Shown: positions 9,305 to 18,567, counted from the stretch's first letter. The stretch: 64,000 bases of DNA from Fictibacillus enclensis (GCF_001457035.1 NZ_KQ758619.1:248001-312000), one strand, 5' to 3'. Notes: generated by a model not told the origin, from the letters alone. A program made the numbers and translations.

Positions 9305-10075
9305 ATGTATGCATTTGATCACCTGGTGTACTTTACCGGCGAGTCACTGGACAGCCATATGGAAGAATTAAAGAGACAGAGGCTTCACCCGATATTTGGA
9401 GGAAGCCACGAGAGCTGGGGAACCCACAATGCATTGTGTTATTTTGGCCTCCGTTATGTTGAATACTTAGCGATAAAAGAACAAGGGATTGCACAAAAAG
9501 CGACAGAAAACCCTTTGATTGGCCAGTTGTTGAGGGATCTTCCTGATCAACCAGGTCCCGGACAGTTTGCCATTCGTACAGACAGGATTCAAGAGGTAAA
9601 GAAGCAGTTTGAGCAAAAAGGAGTAAAGACCCGTTTGTTTCCCGGAAGCCGGAAGAGTGAGGACGGATCCACCTTGGAATGGAAACTCCTTTTCTTGCAG
9701 TATAATGCGGCAGATGGTACATTAGCTCCTCCTTTTTTCATAGATTGGCTGAAGCCTGACGAGAGCAGGGAAAAGGAATTGAAGGAGAGCGGTATGATTG
9801 GGAATCACCCTGCCGGTGAATTGACTATGGAACATCTAAAAATTATGGTAGATAACAGCAGGGTGTCTTCTTCACTGTGGCAAGAGCGGCTGGATCTGCC
9901 GGCTGGCGGATCGTATCACGATTCTGATCTCAAAGCCGATTGCTTTGTGTTGAAACTGAAGGACTGCGACCTTCACTTTTGTTCGCCATCCTCTGAAGGT
10001 AAGGCGCAGCGCTTTTTGGAAGAGAGGGGAGAGCGGCCGTACAAATTAGTGCTCTCAAACGGGATGACGATATAA
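9305..10075 (+). CDS. VOC family (glyoxalase_3-like) protein
   Basis: Cytosolic protein of 256 aa starting MYAFDHLVYF, with GGxHExWGTHNALxYF following, the pattern of the large two-module glyoxalase_3-like VOC proteins found in many bacilli. The start at 9305 follows GGAAGGAGAAAGAAG; an ATG at 9287 lies before that site. The function of this subfamily is not established. It precedes a DCC-type thioredoxin-like gene by 18 nt and is probably co-transcribed with it. Confidence 0.75.
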   Translation: MYAFDHLVYFTGESLDSHMEELKRQRLHPIFGGSHESWGTHNALCYFGLRYVEYLAIKEQGIAQKATENPLIGQLLRDLPDQPGPGQFAIRTDRIQEVKKQFEQKGVKTRLFPGSRKSEDGSTLEWKLLFLQYNAADGTLAPPFFIDWLKPDESREKELKESGMIGNHPAGELTMEHLKIMVDNSRVSSSLWQERLDLPAGGSYHDSDLKADCFVLKLKDCDLHFCSPSSEGKAQRFLEERGERPYKLVLSNGMTI

Positions 10076-10093
10076 GGAAGGTGAGATAGCATC

Positions 10094-10495
10094 ATGCGCA
10101 ATGGCCCGGTATTATTGTTTGATGGTGTGTGCAACTTCTGCAACAGCATCGTAAACTTTTTAATTAAGCAGGATAAAAAAGGGACGATTTCCTATGGTTC
10201 GCTGCAGTCAGAAGCCGGGAAGCAGATTCTGCAGCACTTCCTTCTTCCTGCGGATTCATTTGAAAGCGTGGTTTATATAAAAGACGGCGAAGCCTACCAA
10301 AAGTCAGATGCGGCGATAGTGATTGCAAGAGACCTTGGAGGCGTGTGGAAATTAGCGGTTCTGGCCAAATTCATTCCGCGCCGGGCCCGTGATGCGCTCT
10401 ATGAATGGGTTGCCAGAAACCGCTATAAATGGTTCGGAAAGAAAGACCAATGCATGATTCCTTCACCGGAAGTGCGCCGGCGGTTCATCGATTAA
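10094..10495 (+). CDS. DCC (DUF393) family thiol-disulfide oxidoreductase-like protein
   Basis: 133 aa, with the family-defining LFDGVCNFCN start: Asp at the D of DxxC and a CxxC pair at residues about 12-15. Members such as B. subtilis YuxK have a thioredoxin-like fold and are proposed redox proteins without a defined partner. AAGGAAGGTGA precedes the ATG. Last gene before a bidirectional terminator. Confidence 0.88.
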   Translation: MRNGPVLLFDGVCNFCNSIVNFLIKQDKKGTISYGSLQSEAGKQILQHFLLPADSFESVVYIKDGEAYQKSDAAIVIARDLGGVWKLAVLAKFIPRRARDALYEWVARNRYKWFGKKDQCMIPSPEVRRRFID

Positions 10496-10527
10496 AAAAG
10501 CTGTCCCCAAACAAGGGGACAGCTTTA
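10496..10527. terminator. Bidirectional terminator between the DCC gene and the Spo0E-like gene
   Basis: AAAAGCTGTCCCC / GGGGACAGCTTT stem with a 6-nt loop; A-run on one side and T-run on the other serve the two converging genes. Confidence 0.85.
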
Positions 10528-10686
10528 AGCACAATTGTGAAGTTCATTTAGTTTTTGGTCTAGTAACTGGCTTAACTGTACAAGTAGCGGGTCTGCGAGG
10601 TTGGTTACAGTGGAGCTCATAACGTACATTGTTAAGCGGATGGCATCGATCTCAAGTTTTAACGTAACCATGTTCTGCTGAGTCAT
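10525..10686 (-). CDS. Spo0E-like aspartyl-phosphate phosphatase
   Basis: 53 aa, two predicted helices, with the family motif SQxLD (here SQLLDQKLN) in the second helix. Spo0E, YisI and YnzD of B. subtilis remove phosphate from Spo0A~P and delay sporulation. The start at 10686 is favoured because GGGGG lies 8 nt before it; an ATG two codons earlier is too close to that site. Single gene, with an AT-rich 260-nt region upstream that separates it from the CHRD gene. Confidence 0.75.
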   Translation of the reverse strand: MTQQNMVTLKLEIDAIRLTMYVMSSTVTNLADPLLVQLSQLLDQKLNELHNCA

Positions 10687-10995
10687 ATCCATTCCCCCTA
10701 TACAGAAAAATGTTTTATAACTGCACACCTCAAGTATGTATCACTATATATTCCCATTTTATACTAGATATAGAATGCTGTCTATTTAATTTTCACAATA
10801 TATAGTTTATTTTTAAGCCTTTTTCATAGTTTTTACGTAAAAATTCACGGTTTGTTCATTTTTGTAAAAAATGTATGGCCATTTTTCAAAAATTCCTTGG
10901 GAAATACACTATTTTTCTAAAAGCTAGATAAATAAACAAGCCTCTTTTCCATTCCGGAATATACTGTCAATAGCTATCGGAAAGGAGTGGTTGGA

Positions 10996-11409
10996 TTGTT
11001 GTTAAAGCAATTTTTATGCAGGTTAAAAGGCGATAATGAAGTTTCGCCTGTTCATACCCGGGCATCCGGCACCACCGAATTTGTCCTAAGCTCCAACGGC
11101 AACAAGCTGCATTACCGCATTCAAGTCAACAATGTAAGAAAGTTGACCCAAGTGCGTATTCATATTGGACCGGCTGGAAAAAATGGTCCAGCGGCAGCGT
11201 ATTTATTTGGTAACATCAATCCTGGGATCAGCATCAACACCGGGATTGTAACGGGCAATATCACAAGCAAAGATTTAATTGGGCCACTTCAAGGCATGCC
11301 TTTATCCAAACTTATTGAAGAAATCAGCGCGGGAAACGCTTATGTTAATGTATATTCCGAATTCTGCACGGGCGGGGAGCTGCGCGGCCAGATTGATCCA
11401 ATTAAATAA
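10996..11409 (+). CDS. CHRD (chordin-like) domain protein
   Basis: About 137 aa made of a single CHRD domain: LHYRIQVNNV, THIHxG-like IRIHIG, a long loop, ELRGQI at the end. The usual secreted CHRD proteins have a signal peptide; none is clear here. The start is taken as TTG at 10996, 8 nt after AAAGGAG (10981-10987); the GTG at 10987 is inside that site. Function of bacterial CHRD proteins is unknown. Stands alone. Confidence 0.78.
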   Translation: MLLKQFLCRLKGDNEVSPVHTRASGTTEFVLSSNGNKLHYRIQVNNVRKLTQVRIHIGPAGKNGPAAAYLFGNINPGISINTGIVTGNITSKDLIGPLQGMPLSKLIEEISAGNAYVNVYSEFCTGGELRGQIDPIK

Positions 11410-11461
11410 AAATATCAACGGCGTAGCTTCACTCAGCTAGGCTGTTTTATTTTTCCACTTT

Positions 11462-11490
11462 TAGATTTTGTCCATGATCTTATGTATAAT
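11462..11490 (+). promoter_or_regulatory. Putative promoter of yhdT-panF
   Basis: Perfect TATAAT at 11485-11490 with a weak -35 (TAGATT) 17 nt before it; 46 nt from the yhdT start codon. Confidence 0.45.
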
Positions 11491-11535
11491 AGACAAATGA
11501 TGAGTTATAGTGACAGAGTGAAAGGAGCTGTTTCG

Positions 11536-11814
11536 ATGGATCCTCGTTTCAAAGTATCCAACCGTGAAGCACTCATGGGAATAGGCCTTGCAGTTCTGAA
11601 TTTTATCTGGTGGTACGCGTTTGCCTATGGACTCGGAGGGAAACCCGTTAAAGAATATCAGTACATATGGGGATTGCCTGCGTGGTTTTTCTACAGCTGT
11701 GTAGCCGGTTTCGTGGTCTTTTCCATTCTTGTTTACGTTATGGTGAAGGTTTTCTTTAAAGAATTGCCCTTTGAAGAAGATACCTATCAAGAGACAAAGG
11801 GGGAGGAAAAATGA
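11536..11814 (+). CDS. yhdT: YhdT family small membrane protein (DUF997)
   Basis: 92 aa, two membrane helices (about residues 15-35 and 50-72), with WWYAFAYG and GLPAWFFYSC typical of YhdT. YhdT is the habitual upstream partner of PanF in enterobacteria and bacilli. The start at 11536 follows AAAGGAG by 8 nt; an earlier in-frame ATG has no ribosome site. The stop overlaps the panF start (ATGA), supporting a shared role in pantothenate uptake, possibly as an accessory subunit. Confidence 0.88.
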   Translation: MDPRFKVSNREALMGIGLAVLNFIWWYAFAYGLGGKPVKEYQYIWGLPAWFFYSCVAGFVVFSILVYVMVKVFFKELPFEEDTYQETKGEEK

Positions 11815-13265
11815 ACTGGGAAGTACTCCTCCCCTTGATCGGCTTTTTAATACTTATGTTTTTGGCAGGATTATTTACAGCGCGCCAAGTGACAGAAGGA
11901 CCTGGGTTTCTTAAAGATTACTTTTTGGGAGGCCGGCATCTTGGCGGGTTTGTTCTGGCATTGACAATGGTTGCTACATACGGAAGTGCCAGCAGCTTTA
12001 TCGGAGGACCAGGGATTGCCTATAACCTCGGCCTTGGCTGGGTGCTTCTTTCGATGGCCCAGCTAGTTACGGGATACTTTACCCTGGCGGTCCTCGGGAA
12101 GAAATTTGCCATTGTGGCCCGAAAAATTGATGCGGTGACCCTTATCGATTTTTTGAAAGCCCGCTATGAAAACAAATGGGTGGTGATCTTTTCCGCTGCA
12201 AGCATAAGCATTTTCTTGTTTTCCTCCACCGCTGCGCAGTGGGTAGGCGGAGGCCGGCTGATTGAATCCTTTACCGGTGTTTCCTATCCAACAGCCTTAA
12301 TTATTTTTTCGTTCTCGGTTCTGGTGTATGTGGTAGCTGGGGGATTCAGATCCGTTGTGATTACCGATACGTTAATGGGCATCGTGATGTTCATCGGCAC
12401 ATTGATCATTCTTGCCGGAACCATTGTTGCCGGCGGGGGTGTTCCTCATATTATTTCGACGCTCTCGGCAGAGAACCCGAATCTAATTACGCCATTTGGC
12501 GCAGACAAATCGTTAACGCCGCTGTATCTGTCTTCCTTTTGGCTTCTTGTGGGGGTAGGTGTTGTCGGGCTGCCGCAAATTACGGTAAGGGCGATGTCCT
12601 ACCGTAATTCCAAAGCGATGCATCAGGCGATGATTATTGGCACGTTTGTCGTCGGATTCATCATGCTTGGCATGCATTTGACGGGTGTCTTTGCGCGGGT
12701 GGTGATTCCGGGTATTAAGGTCGGAGACACAGTCATGCCCCTTCTTGCATTGAAAGTACTGCCGGGATGGCTCGCCGGAATCGTGCTGGCGGCACCACTG
12801 GCGGCAGTCATGTCCACGGTGAATTCGATTCTGTTGATTGTCAGTTCCTCCATCGTGAAGGATGTTTACATCAACTACATTAAACCGGATGCGAGCGAGC
12901 AATCCGTAAAGAGACTCAGTTTTTCGGTGACCACCATTATCGGTGTCCTGGTTTTCTTTGTGGCTCTTCATCCGCCTGATCTTCTGATTTGGCTGAATCT
13001 GTTTTCCTTTGGAGGGCTGGAAGCTGCGTTTATCTGGCCGGTGGTTCTCGGACTCTATTGGAAAAAAGGAAATGCCGCAGGTGCAGCAGGATCGATTGTG
13101 GGAGGCGTAGTGTCCTATATCCTTCTGGACCAGCTCGCCCCGAACCTGTGGGGAATGCATACGGTCGTTTTGCCGGTGGCGATATCACTGGCCGCCTATA
13201 TCGTGCTTAGCCTGCTGTTTCAGAAAAATACGGAAAACGAGCTTTCAAGGCAAAATATCATCTAG
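11811..13265 (+). CDS. panF: Sodium/pantothenate symporter
   Basis: Solute:sodium symporter family, 484 aa, about 13 membrane helices, with GGRHLGGFVLALTMVATYGS near the N-terminus, the family pattern of PanF. Imports pantothenate for coenzyme A synthesis. Translationally coupled to yhdT and followed by a strong terminator. The assignment to PanF rather than another SSS carrier rests on sequence pattern and the yhdT neighbour. Confidence 0.88.
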   Translation: MNWEVLLPLIGFLILMFLAGLFTARQVTEGPGFLKDYFLGGRHLGGFVLALTMVATYGSASSFIGGPGIAYNLGLGWVLLSMAQLVTGYFTLAVLGKKFAIVARKIDAVTLIDFLKARYENKWVVIFSAASISIFLFSSTAAQWVGGGRLIESFTGVSYPTALIIFSFSVLVYVVAGGFRSVVITDTLMGIVMFIGTLIILAGTIVAGGGVPHIISTLSAENPNLITPFGADKSLTPLYLSSFWLLVGVGVVGLPQITVRAMSYRNSKAMHQAMIIGTFVVGFIMLGMHLTGVFARVVIPGIKVGDTVMPLLALKVLPGWLAGIVLAAPLAAVMSTVNSILLIVSSSIVKDVYINYIKPDASEQSVKRLSFSVTTIIGVLVFFVALHPPDLLIWLNLFSFGGLEAAFIWPVVLGLYWKKGNAAGAAGSIVGGVVSYILLDQLAPNLWGMHTVVLPVAISLAAYIVLSLLFQKNTENELSRQNII

Positions 13266-13275
13266 TTTTGTACAG

Positions 13276-13305
13276 CAGTGCCTCTTATAGGGGCACTGTT
13301 TTTTT
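13276..13305 (+). terminator. Intrinsic terminator after panF
   Basis: CAGTGCC / GGCACTG stem, short loop, then seven T. Confidence 0.85.
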
Positions 13306-13410
13306 CTTGAACCGCAAGTAATCGATTTTTACACCTTTTCCCATATGTATTTTTACTACTTTCCAGCAAGCTAATAAATATACCATGTTAGCTTCCGGGA
13401 GGTTTTATCT

Positions 13411-13920
13411 TTGAATCGATACAAAATGCTTTTAATCGGTGGTATGTTCTTGATCAGCCTGGTGGTGATGCTGGATCTTCCGTTTGAAAAGGCGGCGGCA
13501 TCCCCGGTTTTCCAGATTCCTTTTCCTCCGGGACAAGTGTGGATCGGCCAGACACGGATGAACCACAATCCTCAAAATGCAGTGGATTTAAACCGCCTTT
13601 ATGACGAGGGGGACGAGGTAACCGCATCGGCGCCAGGGAAGGTCGTAAAAATCAGGAACCTGGGAAATCGAAGTTACGGGCGGTATATCGTAATTTCACA
13701 CGGCGGCAGATGGGAGACGCTCTATGCTCATTTGAGCAGTGTTCAAGTTAAGCTCGGGCAACAGGTGAAGCGCGGCGAAAAGATAGGAGCGGTGGGAAGC
13801 AGCGGGGCAAGCACAGGGGCGCATCTTCATTATGAACAGCGGTACAATGGCAAAGCCCAGCAGATCAGATGGAGGGGGCACAGTATCTTTTACTGGGGAA
13901 GCAAGACCTATCAAAGCTAA
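13411..13920 (+). CDS. M23 family peptidoglycan endopeptidase
   Basis: 169 aa, secreted: basic start, hydrophobic stretch to about residue 28 (AAA cleavage region), then a LytM/M23 domain. Zinc ligands fit NHNPQNAVD (His/Asp) and AHLHYE (second His of HxH); the PGKVVKI and GxVGSSG turns are present. Starts at TTG 13411, 8 nt after GGGAGG. Single gene. The domain begins soon after the signal peptide with no cell-wall-binding modules. Confidence 0.88.
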   Translation: MNRYKMLLIGGMFLISLVVMLDLPFEKAAASPVFQIPFPPGQVWIGQTRMNHNPQNAVDLNRLYDEGDEVTASAPGKVVKIRNLGNRSYGRYIVISHGGRWETLYAHLSSVQVKLGQQVKRGEKIGAVGSSGASTGAHLHYEQRYNGKAQQIRWRGHSIFYWGSKTYQS

Positions 13921-14081
13921 AAGCACAAGCATATCCTCTCTATTTCTTTTCATCGAAGCAAAATTTTTGAAGTTTTGCCACAAAAGATTCCGTTGTTCAC
14001 GGTTTCACTATCTTACGGGAATAAGGTAAAATAGAAGCTGTATCTTTTGTTATTGGATGAAAATGATGAGGGGATGTTGGT

Positions 14082-15038
14082 ATGTACGCGGAACCAATTT
14101 TTTTGCAGCCTGTTTTTAAAGACCGGATTTGGGGAGGAACGAAGCTCAGGGAAGTTTTCGGTTATGAGATTCCATCGGAAACAACCGGGGAGTGCTGGGG
14201 AATTTCAGCCCATCCAAACGGTCCAAGCACGATACTCAATGGTCCGCTTCAAGGTATGACGCTTGATCAGGCGTGGCAAAAGCACAGGGGGCTTTTCGCC
14301 GGACAGGAGGGGAACGATTTTCCTTTGCTTGTAAAAATCCTGGATGCCAAGACCAATCTGTCTGTTCAGGTGCACCCTGATGATGACTATGCGCAACAAG
14401 AAGAGGACGAACCATTTGGAAAAACCGAATGCTGGTATGTTATAGATTGCGAGGAAAATGCTGAACTCGTGTACGGCCACCATGCCAAATCGAAAAGTGA
14501 ATTTCAGCGAATGGTCGACGATGGAGAATGGGATAAGCTTCTCCGCAAAGTGAAAATTCAGCCTGGGGATTTTGTTTATGTTCCAAACGGCACCATTCAT
14601 GCCATTGGTGCCGGTACGATGATCCTTGAAACGCAGCAGAGCTCGGACGTCACGTACCGTGTATACGATTATGATCGCAAGGACGATCAGGGGAATACGA
14701 GGGAACTTCATATCAAGCAGTCGATTGAGGTAGCGATGATTCCCCACCAGGATGCGGATTTCCAGCCGGTTGAAGATAAACGGGACGGTTTGGAGATCAA
14801 GAAGCTGATCAAAGAATCCTATTTTACGGTCTACCACTGGAACCTGGATGGAAAAGCAGAGAACCTGGATAACCCGATGTATCTTCTTGTCAGTGTGCTT
14901 GACGGTGAAGGCGAAATTGAAACGCAAAGCGGATCTTCGTCATTCAAAAAGGGGGACCATTTTATTGTTCCTTCAACGGTAAAGAAATTTTCTTTAAAAG
15001 GAAATGCTTCCTTCATCACTTCGCACAGCACCAAATAA
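14082..15038 (+). CDS. manA: Mannose-6-phosphate isomerase, class I
   Basis: Interconverts mannose-6-phosphate and fructose-6-phosphate; 318 aa zinc cupin, as in B. subtilis ManA/GmuF/Pmi. Visible metal ligands: Gln-x-His in QVHPDD (about residue 98), Glu in KTECWYV (about 115) and His in NGTIHAIG (about 172). GAGGGGATG precedes the ATG. A fructokinase gene follows after a terminator, the same pairing as gmuE-gmuF. Confidence 0.93.
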   Translation: MYAEPIFLQPVFKDRIWGGTKLREVFGYEIPSETTGECWGISAHPNGPSTILNGPLQGMTLDQAWQKHRGLFAGQEGNDFPLLVKILDAKTNLSVQVHPDDDYAQQEEDEPFGKTECWYVIDCEENAELVYGHHAKSKSEFQRMVDDGEWDKLLRKVKIQPGDFVYVPNGTIHAIGAGTMILETQQSSDVTYRVYDYDRKDDQGNTRELHIKQSIEVAMIPHQDADFQPVEDKRDGLEIKKLIKESYFTVYHWNLDGKAENLDNPMYLLVSVLDGEGEIETQSGSSSFKKGDHFIVPSTVKKFSLKGNASFITSHSTK

Positions 15039-15040
15039 AA

Positions 15041-15074
15041 GCCGCAGTCTCTTTTAGGAGGCTGCCTTTTTTTT
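15041..15074 (+). terminator. Intrinsic terminator after manA
   Basis: GCAGTCTC ... GGAGGCTGC stem followed by eight T. Confidence 0.75.
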
Positions 15075-15154
15075 ACCGCGAAAAAGTACGACTGGCGGTC
15101 GGTGAATATGGTACATTAAACAAGAAAAGAACTGAATGCGAGGAGGAAGTCGGA

Positions 15155-16030
15155 ATGAAGCTCGGGGCAATTGAAGCGGGAGGAACCAAGTTTATTTGCG
15201 GCATTGGAGATGAGGACGGCAAGGTGCTGGAGCGGGTCAGCATCCCGACCACCACACCGGATGAAACCATCGGACAGGTTCTGGAGTTTTTTCGCAGCAA
15301 GGAAATCAGCGCGATGGGAATCGGTTCGTTTGGACCAGTAGATTTGAATAAAAACAGCGATACGTACGGATATATCACCAGCACGCCAAAGCCGCATTGG
15401 GCTCAATACAACTTGGTCGGAGAGATTCAAAAGCACATTCGCGTACCGGTTGCTTTTGACACAGATGTAAACGCTGCCGCTATGGGAGAAATGGAATGGG
15501 GAGCGGCCAAAGGACTGGACAGCTGTATTTATATGACGGTCGGAACAGGAATCGGCGTCGGAGCCATCACCGAAGGCAAATTGCTGCACGGCTTAACGCA
15601 TCCTGAAATGGGCCATATCCTGGTCAGGCGTCATCCGGAAGATAGCTTTGCAGGGAACTGCCCGTACCATAAGGATTGCCTTGAAGGCATGGCGGCTGGC
15701 CCTGCGCTTGAAAAGCGCTGGGGACAGAAAGGAATTGAACTTGCCGACAGACCGGAAGTATGGGAATTGCAGGCGTATTATCTGGCCCAGGCACTTGTAA
15801 ACTATATTCTCATCCTGTCACCGAAAAAGATGGTGATCGGCGGTGGCGTGATGAAACAAGAGCATCTTTTCCCAATGGTACGTCAGCAGGTGATCAGCCA
15901 GCTGAACGGTTATGTGCAGCACAGCCAGCTGACAGAGGAAAATATCAGGAATTATATTGTTCCTCCGGGTCTTGGCGACAATGCCGGCCTTTGCGGTGCA
16001 TTGGCACTCGCCAAAACGCTCAAACATTAA
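15155..16030 (+). CDS. ROK family fructokinase
   Basis: Phosphorylates fructose to fructose-6-phosphate; 291 aa. N-terminal phosphate loop EAGGTKF, central GTGIGVGA, and the ROK zinc site (His in HPEMGH followed by a CxxHxxC cluster around residue 170). This ScrK/GmuE/YdhR-type group is a sugar kinase, without the DNA-binding domain of ROK repressors. Strong GAGGAGGAAG ribosome site. With manA just upstream it channels fructose and mannose into glycolysis. Confidence 0.9.
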   Translation: MKLGAIEAGGTKFICGIGDEDGKVLERVSIPTTTPDETIGQVLEFFRSKEISAMGIGSFGPVDLNKNSDTYGYITSTPKPHWAQYNLVGEIQKHIRVPVAFDTDVNAAAMGEMEWGAAKGLDSCIYMTVGTGIGVGAITEGKLLHGLTHPEMGHILVRRHPEDSFAGNCPYHKDCLEGMAAGPALEKRWGQKGIELADRPEVWELQAYYLAQALVNYILILSPKKMVIGGGVMKQEHLFPMVRQQVISQLNGYVQHSQLTEENIRNYIVPPGLGDNAGLCGALALAKTLKH

Positions 16031-16041
16031 ATTTTACACAG

Positions 16042-16073
16042 GTCCGTCTTTTCTCAGGCGGGCTTTTTTTCTA
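16042..16073 (+). terminator. Intrinsic terminator after the fructokinase gene
   Basis: GTCCGTC / GGCGGGC stem with two GU pairs, followed by seven T. Confidence 0.6.
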
Positions 16074-16100
16074 TATTTATCTAATTTTAGAAAACGAGGT

Positions 16101-16124
16101 GTTTTTTTACCATGTAAAGGGAAA
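16101..16124 (+). promoter_or_regulatory. Possible sigma-B (or sigma-F) type promoter of the catalase gene
   Basis: GTTTTT (16101-16106), 12-nt spacer, GGGAAA (16119-16124), close to the sigma-B consensus GTTTaa-N12-15-GGGtAt and 41 nt before the start codon. The homolog katX of B. subtilis is known to be under sigma-B and sigma-F. Confidence 0.4.
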
Positions 16125-16164
16125 TGTAGGTATTGCGACTACATATTACCAGGGAGGTACGAAC

Positions 16165-17772
16165 GTGAATAAAGATCAGTCCAACCCGAATGAAAAAAAG
16201 TCTAAAGAAGAAAATGACCAAACGCTGACGAACCGTCAGGGACATCCTGTAACCAACAACCAGAATATGCGGACCGTAGGCAATCGTGGGCCAGCCACGC
16301 TGGAGAACTACGACTTTCTGGAAAAAATCAGTCATTTTGACCGTGAACGTGTGCCGGAACGAGTCGTACATGCCAGAGGGGCAGGAGCACACGGTTATTT
16401 TGAAGCGTATGGAAAAGTAGGGAATGAACATCCTTCCAAATATACAAGAGCTAAATTGTTTCAGGAAAAAGGAAAGCATACGCCATTGTTTGTCCGTTTT
16501 TCCACCGTTACCCACGGAACCCATTCTCCGGAAACCTTGCGTGACCCGCGTGGATTTGCGGTCAAATTCTATACCGAAGATGGCAATTGGGACCTTGTTG
16601 GAAACAACCTGAAAATCTTCTTTATTCGTGATGCCATTAAGTTTCCGGATTTGATTCATGCCTTTAAGCCGGATCCGGTAACGAACATTCAGGACGGACA
16701 ACGGATTTTTGATTTTATTTCAAGCTCACCTGAAGCAATGCACATGATTACGTTCCTGTTTTCTCCGTGGGGCATTCCGGCCAACTATCGCCAGATGCAG
16801 GGATCAGGGGTTAATACGTACCGCTGGGTCAATGCAGAGGGAGAGGCTGTGCTGGTAAAGTATCATTGGGAGCCGAAGCAGGGCATCAAAAATCTGACGC
16901 AGAAAGATGCGGAAGAGCTTCAAGGGAAGAATTTCAACCATGCGACACAGGATTTATATGAGCATATCGAAAAAGGAGAGTATCCGGAATGGGAGCTGCT
17001 TGTTCAGATTATGAGTGATGACGAGCATCCCGAACTGGATTTCGATCCGCTTGACGATACCAAGCTATGGCCGGAAGACCAATTTCCATGGCTGCCTGTA
17101 GGAAAAATGGTCCTCGACCGCAACCCAGAGGATTATTTTAATGAGGTGGAACAGGCGGCGTTCGGAACCGGGGTGCTTGTGGACGGCATGGATTTTTCGG
17201 ATGACAAAATGCTGCTTGGACGCACCTTCTCCTATTCCGATACACAGCGCTACCGGGTCGGGGCCAATTACCTCCAGCTGCCGATCAATGCTCCGAAAAA
17301 GCGGGTGGCGACCAATCAGCGGGGCGGCCAAATGCAATATAAGGTTGACCTTGGCGAAAATCAAAATCCGCATGTGAACTATGAACCTTCCACAACGGAT
17401 GGACTAAGAGAAGCAAAGCAAAGCGGCAAGGAGCATACACCGTTTGCCTCTGGCCATGTTGTGCGGGAAAGCATTGATCGTCCGAACAACTTTGGACAGG
17501 CGGGTGACACATACCGTCATTTTGAAGAATGGGAGCGCGAGGAACTCATCACCAACCTGGTGAATACACTTGCTCCTTGTGATGAACGCATCAAGAGCAA
17601 AATGATAGAAATGTGTCACCAATGTGATGAAGATTACGGAAAAAGGTTGGAAGAAGGACTTCGCATGGCATCTGATGGCAACAGCTCCACCCAGGAACCG
17701 ATTGGGGCAGAGGGAGCAGCCGACGCGGTCAAGGAAGCAGAAGAAAAAGGACATTCCGAAGATCCTTATTGA
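16165..17772 (+). CDS. katX: Haem catalase, KatX-like
   Basis: Breaks down hydrogen peroxide; 535 aa from the GTG at 16165, which follows AGGGAGG by 7 nt. Catalytic His in [12 protein letters not shown] (His69), the Asn in [10 protein letters not shown] and the haem-ligand Tyr in [12 protein letters not shown] are all present. The Lys/Glu-rich N-terminal extension and DNQN-like start resemble B. subtilis KatX, the spore-coat-region catalase that protects germinating spores, more than vegetative KatA. The open frame continues upstream of the GTG without a start signal. KatX versus another clade-3 catalase is an inference. Confidence 0.88.
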   Translation: MNKDQSNPNEKKSKEENDQTLTNRQGHPVTNNQNMRTVGNRGPATLENYDFLEKISHFDRERVPERVVHARGAGAHGYFEAYGKVGNEHPSKYTRAKLFQEKGKHTPLFVRFSTVTHGTHSPETLRDPRGFAVKFYTEDGNWDLVGNNLKIFFIRDAIKFPDLIHAFKPDPVTNIQDGQRIFDFISSSPEAMHMITFLFSPWGIPANYRQMQGSGVNTYRWVNAEGEAVLVKYHWEPKQGIKNLTQKDAEELQGKNFNHATQDLYEHIEKGEYPEWELLVQIMSDDEHPELDFDPLDDTKLWPEDQFPWLPVGKMVLDRNPEDYFNEVEQAAFGTGVLVDGMDFSDDKMLLGRTFSYSDTQRYRVGANYLQLPINAPKKRVATNQRGGQMQYKVDLGENQNPHVNYEPSTTDGLREAKQSGKEHTPFASGHVVRESIDRPNNFGQAGDTYRHFEEWEREELITNLVNTLAPCDERIKSKMIEMCHQCDEDYGKRLEEGLRMASDGNSSTQEPIGAEGAADAVKEAEEKGHSEDPY

Positions 17773-17792
17773 TCAACGATAAAGAAAGGCAT

Positions 17793-17838
17793 CAAAAAAA
17801 GCCAGGCACTCCATGAAGCGGAGTGCCTGGCTTTTTTG
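17793..17838. terminator. Bidirectional terminator between katX and yvrJ
   Basis: Perfect 12-bp stem GCCAGGCACTCC / GGAGTGCCTGGC with seven A before and six T after it, so it can serve both converging genes. Confidence 0.93.
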
Positions 17839-17844
17839 TTTTTG

Positions 17845-17982
17845 CTATCGTTGGATCCGTTCGGCCAGCGACAGGATCGAGTGGTTCAATGTATCAAGTT
17901 TGCCTTCGATACGGTGCAGCAAATACAGCGTCACTACGACCGGAAAGCCAACATCGCTTACGAAAGAGAGCCATGTTTCCAT
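17845..17982 (-). CDS. yvrJ: YvrJ family small membrane protein
   Basis: 45 aa, reading METWLSFVSDVGFPVVVTLY then LLHRIEGKLD: the YvrJ family pattern, with one membrane helix and an amphipathic tail. Strong ribosome site AAAGGAGGAAGCG before the ATG. In many bacilli YvrJ genes follow DUF1659 and DUF2922 genes, as here, but their function is unknown. A terminator lies between this gene and the DUF2922 gene upstream, so it may be read through only in part. Confidence 0.85.
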   Translation of the reverse strand: METWLSFVSDVGFPVVVTLYLLHRIEGKLDTLNHSILSLAERIQR

Positions 17983-18017
17983 TTTCGCTTCCTCCTTTGC
18001 ACGAGATCACCCGCTTT

Positions 18018-18057
18018 TTAAAAAACAGGGCTGCTGACACAAGAGGTCAACAGCCCT
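18018..18057 (-). terminator. Intrinsic terminator after the DUF2922 gene (minus strand)
   Basis: On the minus strand GGGCTGTTGACC ... GTCAGCAGCCC stem followed by TGTTTTTT. Confidence 0.8.
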
Positions 18058-18076
18058 TATTTGGTGTTATTTTTGA

Positions 18077-18295
18077 TTATGGAAGTACAATGTCACTGGT
18101 TGATCGGTCCGTGAGGCGCGCGCCTTTCTTTTTTACAAAATCGCCGCCTGTGGAAACAAAGATGTTTTGGGCGATAACAGCGTCCATCGCCGCTTTAACC
18201 GCTGCCGTATCCACCGGTTCTGCCGGGGAGTCAAGCGAGATAGTGACGGTTTTGTCCTGCTCATTGATAAATTGAAGTTCCAACGTTTTTGCCAT
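18077..18295 (-). CDS. DUF2922 family protein
   Basis: 72 aa, starting MAKTLELQFINEQDKTVTIS, the signature of DUF2922, proteins of unknown role almost always next to DUF1659 genes. Strong AAAGGAGG ribosome site. 48 nt downstream of the DUF1659 gene and probably in the same transcript. Confidence 0.9.
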   Translation of the reverse strand: MAKTLELQFINEQDKTVTISLDSPAEPVDTAAVKAAMDAVIAQNIFVSTGGDFVKKKGARLTDRSTSDIVLP

Positions 18296-18343
18296 GGATA
18301 AAAACCTCCTTTCTTTTTAAGCATTTTTAAGAGGGTGAATGTC

Positions 18344-18559
18344 TTAAGCATAGATGCTGTGAGAATCATTGCGTTCCACCGAGAGCAACGGCAGCTGCTG
18401 AAGAGGAGCAAGGGCATTGGCTACCGCATAAAGCTGATCAGGGGTTGCGCTTGTTTTTACGTTGGAGAAATTTTTATTCTTGTAAATTTGCTTGTCGCCG
18501 TCCATTCCTCCGTCAAAAACCAATCGAAGCTGTGTGCTTAGGATTGCTGTTGTGGCCAT
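18344..18559 (-). CDS. DUF1659 family protein
   Basis: 71 aa: an N-terminal part with TQLRLVFDGG and the K-x-F-x-N-V-K-T/S stretch of DUF1659. Start at 18559 just after GGAGGTGAACGAA. First gene of the minus-strand set DUF1659-DUF2922(-YvrJ), divergent from a sigma-factor gene. Unknown function. Its ribosome site can pair with an upstream CCTCC segment (see the regulatory entry at 18568). Confidence 0.9.
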   Translation of the reverse strand: MATTAILSTQLRLVFDGGMDGDKQIYKNKNFSNVKTSATPDQLYAVANALAPLQQLPLLSVERNDSHSIYA

Positions 18560-18567
18560 TTCGTTCA

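Noticed and set aside
12513-13160. 215-codon minus-strand frame opposite panF
   Set aside because: His/Arg/Gln-rich antisense shadow of a membrane protein gene, no start signal.
15760-16164. Upstream extension of the catalase frame through the fructokinase gene
   Set aside because: It overlaps the fructokinase gene in another frame and crosses its terminator; GTG 16165 has the ribosome site.
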